25,883 nucleotides of DNA from ZCTH02-B3 sp036563895 (lineage in GTDB: Bacteria > Bacillota > Bacilli > Paenibacillales > Paenibacillaceae), in contig DATCLN010000067.1 of the NCBI GenBank assembly GCA_036563895.1, positions 1 through 25,883 on the forward strand, read 5' to 3'. The notes beneath the pieces were generated by a model that saw nothing but the letters and a program-made list of their open reading frames with translations, searched no databases and was not told the origin of the DNA. Positions 15,048 through 25,114 of the stretch are shown here, in pieces (position 1 is the first letter of the stretch; each line of letters opens with the position of its first letter). A program made the translations under genes and the position numbers.

Positions 15048-17569
15048 ACGTCGCCCGCGTGGTCGTCGACGTGCCCAGCCGCGAGACGGACCGGCCGTTC
15101 GATTATCTTGTACCGGACCGGCTGAAGCCGTGGATCGAGGTGGGCAGCCGCGTCGCCGTGCCCTTCGGCGGCCGCACGCTGCAGGGCATCGTCGTCGCCC
15201 TGGCGGAGCGGGCGGAAGTCGGCGAAGAGCGCCTGAAGCCGGTGGCGGAGGTGCTGGACGCCACGCCGCCGCTTACGCCGGAGCTGGTGGAGCTCGGCGC
15301 GTGGATGAGCCGCCGCTGGCTGTGCCCGCTGTCCGTGGCGCTCCAGGCGATGCTGCCGGCGGTCCTGAAAGGCCGGACGGAGAAATACGTGTCCCCGGCC
15401 GACGGGGTGTCCTGGGACGAGGAGGAACGCGCGGCCCACGGCGCGGTCATCGGCGCGCTGGAGCGGCGCGGAACCTTACGCCTGTCGCAGCTTTTGCGGG
15501 AATTTCCGGGGGAAGCGGATTTCGTGCGGCGGGCCTTGCGCAGCGGGCGCCTCGTGGAGACGCAGCGGGTGGAAGACCGGGCGCGCCTGCGCACGGTATC
15601 CACCGTGTTTCCGCCGGAGGAGGAACGCCTCCGGGAAGCCCTGGAACGCCTGCCCGCCAGAGCCGCGAAGCAGCGGGAAGCGGTGCGCTGGCTGCTGGAA
15701 CGGGCCGAACGGGGACCGGTGCCGGTAAGGGAGCTGGCGGAGGCGGCCGGCGTGTCGCCGTCCGTCGTGCGGGCCCTTGCCGCGCAAGGATGGCTGGAAA
15801 TCCGCGAAATTCCGGTGGACCGCGACCCTTACGCCGGCCGGCGTTTCCGCCCCACACCGGCCCTGCCGCTCACGCCGGCCCAGCAACGCGCCTTCGCGCC
15901 GCTGGCCGAAGCCATCGAGCGCGGCGAAGGGGGCGTTTTTTTGCTGCACGGGGTAACCGGCAGCGGCAAGACGGAGCTGTACCTGCAGGCGATCCGGAAG
16001 TGCCTGGAGCGGGGGCTGGAGGCGATCGTGCTGGTGCCGGAGATCGCCCTCACCCCGCAGATGGCGGAGCGGTTCAAAAGCCGCTTCGGCGACGACGTGG
16101 CGGTGCTGCACAGCCGGCTGTCGGACGGCGAGCGGTACGACGAGTGGCGCAGGATCCGCGAAGGCCGGGCGAGGGTGGCGCTCGGCGCCCGCTCCGCCGT
16201 GTTCGCCCCGTTCCGGCGCCTCGGCCTGATCGTCGTCGACGAGGAACACGAAACGTCCTACAAGCAGGAGGACAACCCCAAATACCACGCGCGGGATGTC
16301 GCCATCGAACGGGCGAGGCGCACCGGCGCCGTGGTGCTGCTCGGCTCCGCCACGCCTTCCCTGGAGACGTACGCGGCGGCGACGGGCCTGGCCGAGCCTT
16401 CCGGCGCCTTCGCGCCATTCGGTTCTCCCGCCGTCCGGCCCCGCTACCTGCGGCTTGCGGAGCGGATCGGGGACCGGCCGCTGCCCGCCGTGCGGATCGT
16501 CGACATGCGGGAGGAACTCCGGCAGGGCAACCGCGCCATGTTCAGCCGGGCCCTGACCGAAGCGCTGCGGGAGAGGCTCGCCCGGGAAGAGCAGACCGTG
16601 CTGCTCCTCAACCGGCGGGGATACGCCACCTTTGTCATGTGCCGCTCCTGCGGCTATACGGCCGCGTGTCCCCATTGCGACATTTCCCTCGTCTACCACC
16701 GCGGTTCCGGGAATCTCCGCTGCCACTACTGCGGCCATGCCGAGGCGGAAAAACCGTTCTGCCCGGCCTGCGGCAGCCCCCACATCCGCTATTTCGGAAC
16801 GGGGACGCAGAAGGTGGAAGAATATCTGGCGGCGGCCTTTCCCGGCATCCGCGTCATCCGCATGGACCTGGACACCACGACGGAAAAGGGCTCCCACGAA
16901 AAATGGCTGACCCTCTTCCGCGAGCGGAAGGCGGACGTGCTGCTGGGCACGCAGATGGTGGCCAAGGGTCTCGATTTTCCCCATGTGACCCTGGTGGGCG
17001 TGCTGGCCGCCGACGCCACATTGCGCCTTCCCGATTTCCGCAGCTGGGAGCGCACGTTCCAGCTCCTCACCCAGGTGGCCGGACGCGCCGGAAGGCATGA
17101 ACTCCCCGGGGAAGTGATCATCCAGACGTATGACCCCGGCCACGTTTCGGTGGTTTGCGCGGGGCGCCACGATTACGAGGGCTTCGCCGAGGAAGAGCTC
17201 CGCCATCGGCGTCTCCTCGGCTATCCGCCGTACGGGCGGCTCGTCTCCGTCGTATTCTCCCACGAGCGGCGGGAGGTGGCGCAGGAAGCCGGCGAAACGT
17301 TCGCGGGCTTCCTGCGCGGCCGGGCGGCGGCGATGGGGCTTTCCGACCGGTTCGACCCGTCCGGCTCCCCGGCCCTGGACGTGCTCGGCCCTTCGGCCGC
17401 GCCGGTGGCGCGCCTGAAGGATCGATACCGCATCCAATGTGTGGTAAAATATCGGGGTGACATTGATGCGGGAAGCCTCGTGTCCGCCGCCCTGGAGCCC
17501 TTGGCCGCCGCCGTGCGCCGAGGCGCGCTCCAGGTGTCGGTGGACGTCGATCCGCAGATGTTGATGTGA
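15044..17569 (+). CDS. priA: Primosomal protein N' (replication restart helicase)
   Basis: An 841-aa superfamily 2 helicase that recognises stalled forks and reloads the replicative helicase. The N-terminal 3'-DNA-binding domain begins ARVVVDVPSRETDRPFDYLVP. The helicase core has GVTGSGKTELY (about residue 305) and a DEEH box (from Asp399). Two zinc sites are complete: CRSCGY...CPHCD and CHYCGH...CPACGS, near residues 535-590. TGTQKVEEYL, GTQMVAKGLDFPHV and QVAGRAGR follow. Length is at the upper end of the usual range. The start overlaps coaBC by 4 bp. Confidence 0.96.
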   Translation: MNVARVVVDVPSRETDRPFDYLVPDRLKPWIEVGSRVAVPFGGRTLQGIVVALAERAEVGEERLKPVAEVLDATPPLTPELVELGAWMSRRWLCPLSVALQAMLPAVLKGRTEKYVSPADGVSWDEEERAAHGAVIGALERRGTLRLSQLLREFPGEADFVRRALRSGRLVETQRVEDRARLRTVSTVFPPEEERLREALERLPARAAKQREAVRWLLERAERGPVPVRELAEAAGVSPSVVRALAAQGWLEIREIPVDRDPYAGRRFRPTPALPLTPAQQRAFAPLAEAIERGEGGVFLLHGVTGSGKTELYLQAIRKCLERGLEAIVLVPEIALTPQMAERFKSRFGDDVAVLHSRLSDGERYDEWRRIREGRARVALGARSAVFAPFRRLGLIVVDEEHETSYKQEDNPKYHARDVAIERARRTGAVVLLGSATPSLETYAAATGLAEPSGAFAPFGSPAVRPRYLRLAERIGDRPLPAVRIVDMREELRQGNRAMFSRALTEALRERLAREEQTVLLLNRRGYATFVMCRSCGYTAACPHCDISLVYHRGSGNLRCHYCGHAEAEKPFCPACGSPHIRYFGTGTQKVEEYLAAAFPGIRVIRMDLDTTTEKGSHEKWLTLFRERKADVLLGTQMVAKGLDFPHVTLVGVLAADATLRLPDFRSWERTFQLLTQVAGRAGRHELPGEVIIQTYDPGHVSVVCAGRHDYEGFAEEELRHRRLLGYPPYGRLVSVVFSHERREVAQEAGETFAGFLRGRAAAMGLSDRFDPSGSPALDVLGPSAAPVARLKDRYRIQCVVKYRGDIDAGSLVSAALEPLAAAVRRGALQVSVDVDPQMLM

Positions 17570-17594
17570 ATCGCAAGCAGAGGATGATGAACCC

Positions 17595-18080
17595 ATGGCG
17601 ATACGCATGATCGTCCAGCATCCCGATCCGATCTTGCGGGAGCGGGCGAAGGAAGTGACCAAATTCAACGCCAATCTTCACAAGCTGCTCGACGATCTGG
17701 CGGACACGATGTACGACGCCAAGGGCGTCGGGCTCGCGGCGCCGCAGATCGGCATCCTGAAGCGGGCCTTCGTCGTGGACGCGGACGGCAGCGGGCTCAT
17801 CGAGCTGGTGAATCCGGAAATCGTGCTGAAGGAAGGCGAACAGTTCGGCCCGGAAGGGTGCCTCAGCATCCCGGGACTTCAGGGCGACGTGCGGAGGGCG
17901 AAGCGCGTCGTCATCCGCGGCCAGGACCGCTACGGCAACCCGGTGGAGTACGAAGGCGTCGATCTGCTCGCCCGGGCGTTCCAGCACGAGCTGGATCACC
18001 TGAACGGCGTCCTGTTCCTCGACATCGCCGAATCGGTGTATGAGCGGCCGCAGGATCCGGCGGAGGACGGCGAGGAGTGA
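17595..18080 (+). CDS. def: Peptide deformylase
   Basis: A 161-aa metalloprotease that removes the formyl group from nascent N-termini. All three motifs are present: GVGLAAPQ, EGCLSIPG (the cysteine metal ligand) and QHELDHLNG (the HExxH ligands and catalytic Glu). It begins MAIRMIVQHPDPILRERAKEV. ATG 17595 follows AGAGGATGATG. fmt follows at once, the classic pairing of the formyl-adding and formyl-removing enzymes. Confidence 0.96.
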   Translation: MAIRMIVQHPDPILRERAKEVTKFNANLHKLLDDLADTMYDAKGVGLAAPQIGILKRAFVVDADGSGLIELVNPEIVLKEGEQFGPEGCLSIPGLQGDVRRAKRVVIRGQDRYGNPVEYEGVDLLARAFQHELDHLNGVLFLDIAESVYERPQDPAEDGEE

Positions 18081-18082
18081 CG

Positions 18083-19036
18083 ATGCGCGTCGTCTTCATG
18101 GGAACCCCTGCCTTTGCCGTGCCCTCTTTGGCCGTCCTGCTGGAGGAAGGGGCGGACGTGGCCGCGGTGGTCACCCAGCCCGACCGCCCGCAGGGGCGCA
18201 AGCGCGAACCCGTGCCGCCCCCGGTCAAGGTGTTCGCGCAGGAGCGCGGGCTGACCGTCCTGCAGCCGGAAAGGCTGCGCAATCCTGAGGCGGTGGCGGA
18301 GCTGGCGGCGCTGAAGCCCGATCTCATCGTCACCGCCGCCTACGGGCAAATCCTTCCCCGCGCGGTGCTGGATTTGCCGCCGAGGGGCTGCGTCAACGTG
18401 CACGGCTCCCTTCTGCCGCGCTACCGCGGCGGCGCGCCGGTCCAGCGGGCGATCATGAACGGGGAAACGGTGACGGGCGTGACGCTGATGTACATGGACG
18501 AAACGCTCGACACCGGGGACATGATCGACAGCGTGGAGGTGCCCATCGAAGAAACCGACACGGCGGGGGATCTGTTCGAGAAACTGGGCAAGGCCGGAGC
18601 CGAACTGCTCCGCCGGTGGCTTCCGGCGCTGATGGCGGGGACGGCGCCGCGCACGCCGCAGGACGGGCGGCTGGCCACCTACGCGCCCAATCTGACCCGC
18701 GAGGACGAGCGCATCGACTGGACGCGCCCGTCCCGGCAAATCTACAACCAGGTGCGCGCGCTGGCGCCGATGGTCGGAGCGTACGCGCTTTGGCGCGGGC
18801 AGCCTCTGAAGGTGTGGACCTGCCTTCCGCCGCGGGAAGCGGACGCCGATCTTCCCGGGGAATGGCGGCGGCTTCCGCCGGGAGCGGTGCTGGAGGCGGG
18901 GCGCGAGGGCATCCGGGTGCGCACCGGCGACGGCAGCCTTGTGCTGGCCACGGTGCAGCCGGCCGGCAAAAAGGCGATGGGCGCCGCCGATTTTGCCCGG
19001 GGTGCGCGGCTTGCTCCCGGCGATCTGCTGGAGTAG
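18083..19036 (+). CDS. fmt: Methionyl-tRNA formyltransferase
   Basis: A 317-aa enzyme that formylates Met-tRNA(fMet) using 10-formyl-THF. The N-terminus MRVVFMGTPAFAVPSL and the catalytic loop NVHGSLLPRYRGGAPVQRAI are diagnostic. TGVTLMYMDETLDTGDM and the C-terminal tRNA-binding domain with IDWTRPSRQIYNQVRALAP follow. ATG 18083 has GAGGAG 5 nt before TGACG; an in-frame GTG at 18077 overlaps the def stop but is less likely. After this gene there is a 511-bp gap before rsmB. Confidence 0.95.
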   Translation: MRVVFMGTPAFAVPSLAVLLEEGADVAAVVTQPDRPQGRKREPVPPPVKVFAQERGLTVLQPERLRNPEAVAELAALKPDLIVTAAYGQILPRAVLDLPPRGCVNVHGSLLPRYRGGAPVQRAIMNGETVTGVTLMYMDETLDTGDMIDSVEVPIEETDTAGDLFEKLGKAGAELLRRWLPALMAGTAPRTPQDGRLATYAPNLTREDERIDWTRPSRQIYNQVRALAPMVGAYALWRGQPLKVWTCLPPREADADLPGEWRRLPPGAVLEAGREGIRVRTGDGSLVLATVQPAGKKAMGAADFARGARLAPGDLLE

Positions 19037-19222
19037 GCCGCGCTTTTTGCATGGATGCGGCGTGAGCGGCGGATATTCCGGCCGGGCCGGCGGTCGGCGC
19101 CGGTGCGGTCGGACTGTTGGTCGAGCGCCGGCTTGACCGGGCTGCCGGTGGAGACGGTTTGAGCCGGGTAGCCGGTTCGACCGCCGATTCAGCCGGTCCG
19201 CCGTCCCAGCCGCCGGAGAACC
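19037..19222. other. GC-rich non-coding stretch after fmt
   Basis: A GC-rich stretch with short imperfect repeats of GCCGGT/CCGGTT-type text. No gene, clear terminator or promoter was recognised. A GCCGC/GCGGC pair just after fmt lacks a T-tract. Confidence 0.4.
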
Positions 19223-19408
19223 ATAACGACAAAAGTGCCATTATTTTTTCGTTTTCATGGCCGTTCGGACGAAACAGCGACATTTGTGCCATTAATTTCG
19301 GGCCCCTCCCCGGAAATCGCACAAATTTTTCCGATTTAATGGCACAATTGTCGTTGTTTCCCCGAAAAGCCTGTTTTCATGCGAAAATAATGGCATTTTT
19401 GTCGTTGT
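19223..19408. repeat. Symmetric four-copy inverted repeat array (51-bp period)
   Basis: Four copies of AACGACAWWWRTGCCATTAW are present. Copies 1 and 2 start at 19225 and 19276 on the plus strand. Copies 3 and 4 start at 19355 and 19406 on the minus strand. The spacing is 51 bp within each pair. Both outer and inner pairs share one centre (19315.5), so the block is a dyad about 182 bp long. Copies 1 and 4 agree at 22 of the first 23 bases. Between copies the arms diverge, though short blocks such as GAAAC stay aligned. It is A/T-rich against GC-rich surroundings. No transposase or clear target duplication was seen. A transcript through it would fold into a long interrupted hairpin. Confidence 0.85.
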
Positions 19409-19547
19409 TCCGGTTCGCTTCCGAAAACGGGGCGTTCATCGGCCGGTTTTCGCGCCGGGCTTTCACCGGCATCCGTAACGGCGGGGTGCGGAACGTCAGA
19501 CCGGCCATCGATGAAATGATGAAATGCGGAAAAAAGGAGGCGGGGGA

Positions 19548-20954
19548 ATGGACCAGAGCCGAAGGGGACGGCGCGGCAAAGCCGGGCCGGAAGGGCCCCG
19601 CGAGGTGGCGTGGCGCGTGCTGATGCGCGTCGATGAAGAAGGCGCGTTCAGCGGCATCGAGCTCGGCCACGCCCTGGAACGGGCGGGACTGTCCAGGGAA
19701 GACGCGGCCCTCGCCACGGAAATCGTGTATGGAACGATCCAGCGGCTGAACACCATCGACTGGGTGCTCGCCGGGCGGGTGAAGGGCTGGCCGGACCGCG
19801 TCGAGCCGAAGGTGCGCGCCCTTCTGCGCCTGAGCTACTACCAGCTGCGCTGGCTGACCCGCGTCCCGCCCTACGCCGCGGTGAACGAAGCGGTGCGCCT
19901 GGCCAAAAAGCACGCGCATCCCGGCGTCGCCGGCCTCGTCAACGCCGTGCTGCGAGGCCTGCTGCGGGACGGCGTGGCTCCTCCCCTGCCGGAGGGCCTT
20001 TCCGCCGCCGAACGCATCGCGCTGGAGCACAGCCACCCCTTGTGGCTGGTGGAGCGCTGGATCGCCGAATACGGCGCCGGCACCGCGGAGGCCATTTGCC
20101 GCGCGAACAACGAGCCGCCGCGCCAGTCCGCGCGGGTCAATCCCCTGCGCGCAAGCCGCGGCCGGCTGCTTGCGGAAATGCGGGAAGCCGGACTCGACGC
20201 CCTGCCTTCCCGCCTCAGCGAAGCGGGCGTGACGGTGGCGCGGGGCGGCAATCTGGCGGCGACGCCCTGGTTCGCCGCAGGACAAATCACCATCCAGGAC
20301 GAAAGCTCCATGCTGGTTGCGGCCGCGGCCGACCCGCGTCCCGGCTCGGTGGCGGTGGACTGCTGCGCGGCGCCGGGCGGCAAGGCGACCCATCTGGCGG
20401 AGCTGATGGAGGACCGCGGCCTCGTCATCGCCAACGACGTCCATCCGCGCAAGGCGGAGCTGATCCGGAAGCACGCCGAACGCCTGGGGCTTTCCTGCGT
20501 CCGGGTGGTGACGGGCGACGCCGCCGATCTGCCCGAACGGCTGGGGGCGGAAAGCGCGGACGTGGTCCTTCTGGATGCGCCCTGCTCCGGACTGGGCGTC
20601 ATCCGCCGCAAACCGGAAATCAAATGGAACAAGTCGGAGCGCGACATCGCGGCCCTGGCCGAACTGCAGGCGAATCTGCTGGACCGCGTGCAGGCGCTGG
20701 TGAAGCCGGGAGGGGTCCTGGTCTACAGCACCTGCACCATCGCCCGCGAAGAAAACGAGGAAAACGTGCACCGCTTCCTGAACCGCCATCCCGACTTTTC
20801 CCCCGATCCCGCCTGGCCCGAAGGCGTGCTGGCGCCCCTGCGGGAAGCCGGCCTCGCGGCGGATCCGTTTCCCGGCATGGTCCAGCTGCTCCCGCACCAT
20901 TTCGGCACCGACGGCTTTTTCATCGCGCGCTTTCGCCGAAAAGGCCGATTGTGA
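19548..20954 (+). CDS. rsmB: 16S rRNA (cytosine-967-C5) methyltransferase
   Basis: A 468-aa RsmB/Sun-type enzyme. The N-terminal NusB-like RNA-binding domain (about 10-145) contains LATEIVYGTIQRLNTIDWVL and YYQLRWLTRVPPYAAVNEAV. The SAM-dependent methyltransferase domain has VDCCAAPGGKATHLAELM for SAM binding, DAPCSGLGVIRRKPEIKW with one catalytic cysteine, and YSTCTI with the other. ATG 19548 was chosen because AAGGAGG precedes it at good distance; an upstream in-frame ATG at 19524 lacks this. It lies 140 bp downstream of the repeat array. Confidence 0.95.
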   Translation: MDQSRRGRRGKAGPEGPREVAWRVLMRVDEEGAFSGIELGHALERAGLSREDAALATEIVYGTIQRLNTIDWVLAGRVKGWPDRVEPKVRALLRLSYYQLRWLTRVPPYAAVNEAVRLAKKHAHPGVAGLVNAVLRGLLRDGVAPPLPEGLSAAERIALEHSHPLWLVERWIAEYGAGTAEAICRANNEPPRQSARVNPLRASRGRLLAEMREAGLDALPSRLSEAGVTVARGGNLAATPWFAAGQITIQDESSMLVAAAADPRPGSVAVDCCAAPGGKATHLAELMEDRGLVIANDVHPRKAELIRKHAERLGLSCVRVVTGDAADLPERLGAESADVVLLDAPCSGLGVIRRKPEIKWNKSERDIAALAELQANLLDRVQALVKPGGVLVYSTCTIAREENEENVHRFLNRHPDFSPDPAWPEGVLAPLREAGLAADPFPGMVQLLPHHFGTDGFFIARFRRKGRL

Positions 20955-20960
20955 TAAAAT
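20952..20960 (+). promoter_or_regulatory. Possible extended -10 element before rlmN
   Basis: TGATAAAAT has the TGn extension and a -10 hexamer with five of six consensus bases. It overlaps the rsmB stop codon. The -35 region is poor (TTCGCC). It could give rlmN-prpC-prkC a start of their own. Confidence 0.35.
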
Positions 20961-21026
20961 GAAACGAACGGACGCCCGGATTCCGGCGGCGCCTCCATGG
21001 CGGCCGCAACGGAGGGAACACATTTT

Positions 21027-22091
21027 ATGCAGCAGGAGCTTCCCCTCATCTACGATCTGACCCTCGAACAGCTGGAAGATTGGGCGGAAGCGCAAGGAGA
21101 ACCCCGGTTTCGCGGCGAACAAATCTTTCATTGGCTGTACGTGCAAAGGGCGGACTCCTTCGACGCCATGACGAATCTGCCCCTCGGCCTGCGGCGGAAG
21201 CTGGCCGAAAGCTTCCGGATCGCGGCGCTGGAGGAGATCACGCGCCTCGTGTCGAAGGACGGCACGGTCAAGTTTTTGTTCGGCCTGCACGACCGGCACG
21301 CCATCGAGACCGTGCTGATGCGGCACCGCTACGGCAACAGCGTCTGCGTCACCACGCAGGTCGGCTGCCGCATCGGCTGCACGTTTTGCGCTTCCACCAT
21401 CGGCGGCCTCAAACGCAACCTCACGGCCGGCGAGATCGCCGCCCAGGCCGTGTTTGCGCAGCGGCTGCTGGACGGGGAAAACGCCAGGGTGTCCAGCATT
21501 GTCGTCATGGGTTCGGGAGAACCTTTTGAAAATTACGACGCCACCATGACCTTCATGCGCCTGATGTCGCATCCGAAGGGACTGGCCATCGGCCAGCGGC
21601 ACATCACCGTGTCCACCAGCGGCATCGTGCCCAACATTTACCGTTTCGCGGACGAAAACACGCAGTTCACGCTGGCCGTTTCCCTTCACGCGCCAAACGA
21701 CGAACTCCGCTCCAAACTGATGCCCGTCAACCGCCGCTACCCCTTCCGGGATCTCATGGAAGCGTGCCGCTACTACATTTCCCGGACGGGGCGCCGGATC
21801 ACGTTCGAATACGCACTCATCGGGGGCGTCAACGACCGGCCGGAGCACGCGGAAGAGCTGGCCTCCGTGCTGAAGGGCATGCTGTGCCACGTCAATCTCA
21901 TCCCCGTCAACTACGTGCCGGAGCGAAACTACGTGCGGACGCCCCGCGAAGACATTTTCCGGTTCCTGCGCATTTTGCGGAGAAACGGGATAAACGCCAC
22001 GATCCGCAGGGAACAGGGGCACGACATCGCGGCGGCCTGCGGACAGCTCAGGGCCCAGTATCTGGAGGGAAATGCGAGGTGGGCAAAGTGA
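21027..22091 (+). CDS. rlmN: 23S rRNA (A2503-C2) / tRNA (A37-C2) methyltransferase
   Basis: A 354-aa radical-SAM enzyme that methylates C2 of A2503 in 23S rRNA and A37 in some tRNAs. The cluster motif CRIGCTFC is the radical-SAM CxxxCxxC. Other family text includes TQVGC, VVMGSGEPFENYD, VSTSGIVP, LAVSLHAPNDELRSKLMPVN and the C-terminal GHDIAAACGQLR, with its catalytic cysteine. ATG 21027 was chosen over the open upstream frame because GGAGGG lies 10 nt before it. prpC overlaps its last codons. Confidence 0.96.
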   Translation: MQQELPLIYDLTLEQLEDWAEAQGEPRFRGEQIFHWLYVQRADSFDAMTNLPLGLRRKLAESFRIAALEEITRLVSKDGTVKFLFGLHDRHAIETVLMRHRYGNSVCVTTQVGCRIGCTFCASTIGGLKRNLTAGEIAAQAVFAQRLLDGENARVSSIVVMGSGEPFENYDATMTFMRLMSHPKGLAIGQRHITVSTSGIVPNIYRFADENTQFTLAVSLHAPNDELRSKLMPVNRRYPFRDLMEACRYYISRTGRRITFEYALIGGVNDRPEHAEELASVLKGMLCHVNLIPVNYVPERNYVRTPREDIFRFLRILRRNGINATIRREQGHDIAAACGQLRAQYLEGNARWAK

Positions 22092-22917
22092 AAAGCGCGC
22101 TGCGCAGCCACGTCGGCCGCGTCCGGTCCGTCAACGAGGACTACGGCTGGGTGGGACAGCTGCAGGGAGGGCTCTCCGCCGCCATCGTCGCGGACGGCAT
22201 GGGGGGCCATCTCGCGGGCGAGATCGCCAGCGGGCTGGCGGTGGAAAGCCTGGTGCAATCCCTTCGCGAATGGAGGGAAGACCTGTCGGCCAAGGAAAGC
22301 GAAGACCGGATGAGGGAAATGATCCGCAAGGCCAACGAGGTGGTGTTCAACACCGCTTCCCTCAACAAGCGCTACCGCAACATGGGGACCACCGTCGTGG
22401 TGGCCCTGCTGAACGAGAAGGAAGGTCTCATCGGCCATATCGGCGACAGCCGCGCCTACCGCATCCGGGGCGGACAGCTGTCGCTCATCACGGACGACCA
22501 TACGCTGGTGAACGAACTGGCGAAAATGGGACAACTGACGCCGGAAGAAGCCCAGCACCACCCCCGCCGCAACGTGCTCACCCGGGCGCTCGGCACCGAA
22601 CGCGACGTGGCCATCGACATCCGCCGGATCGACTGGATGCCGGGGGACCAGCTGCTGCTTTGCAGCGACGGCCTCAGCGGCATGGTGGACGACGAGACGC
22701 TGCTGTCCACCATGACCGATCCCAGCCTTGATCTGGAGCAGAAAGCCGAACGCCTGGTGGAACTGGCTTTGCAGGCCGGCGGCGAAGACAACGTCACCGT
22801 CGCCCTGGTCGGCTACGAACCGGAGGAAGCATCCGGCGGCGCAAACGGAAGCGCGAACGGCGGCGCAAATGGCAGTTCGGGCGACGGTGCGAACGGCGGC
22901 GCGGAGGGGATGCCGGC

Positions 22918-22921
<4 letters not shown>
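22088..22921 (+). CDS. prpC: PP2C-type protein phosphatase (PrpC/Stp)
   Basis: A 277-aa Mn2+-dependent serine/threonine phosphatase that reverses PrkC phosphorylation. Motifs in order are VGRVRSVNEDYGW, VADGMGGHLAGEIAS, NMGTTVVVALL, GHIGDSRAYRI, DDHTLVNEL, LLCSDGLSGMVDDE and GGEDNVTVALV, supplying all metal-binding aspartates. About 30 extra residues follow, rich in Gly, Ala, Asn and Ser (GGANGSANGGANG), which other members lack. GTG 22088 overlaps the rlmN stop (GTGA) with GAGGTGG 5 nt upstream. GTG 22079, with GGAGGG 9 nt upstream, is an equal alternative. It overlaps prkC by ATGA. Confidence 0.94.
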
Positions 22922-25092
<2,171 letters not shown>

Positions 25093-25114
25093 GGGGGAAA
25101 GCGCAGCTTAAAGC

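Noticed and set aside
19225..19406. CRISPR-like array
   Set aside because: There are only four units, in two opposite orientations, with no uniform spacers and no cas genes.
19377..22022. An 881-residue open frame on the minus strand opposite rsmB and rlmN
   Set aside because: Shadow frame; the plus strand holds full methyltransferase motifs.
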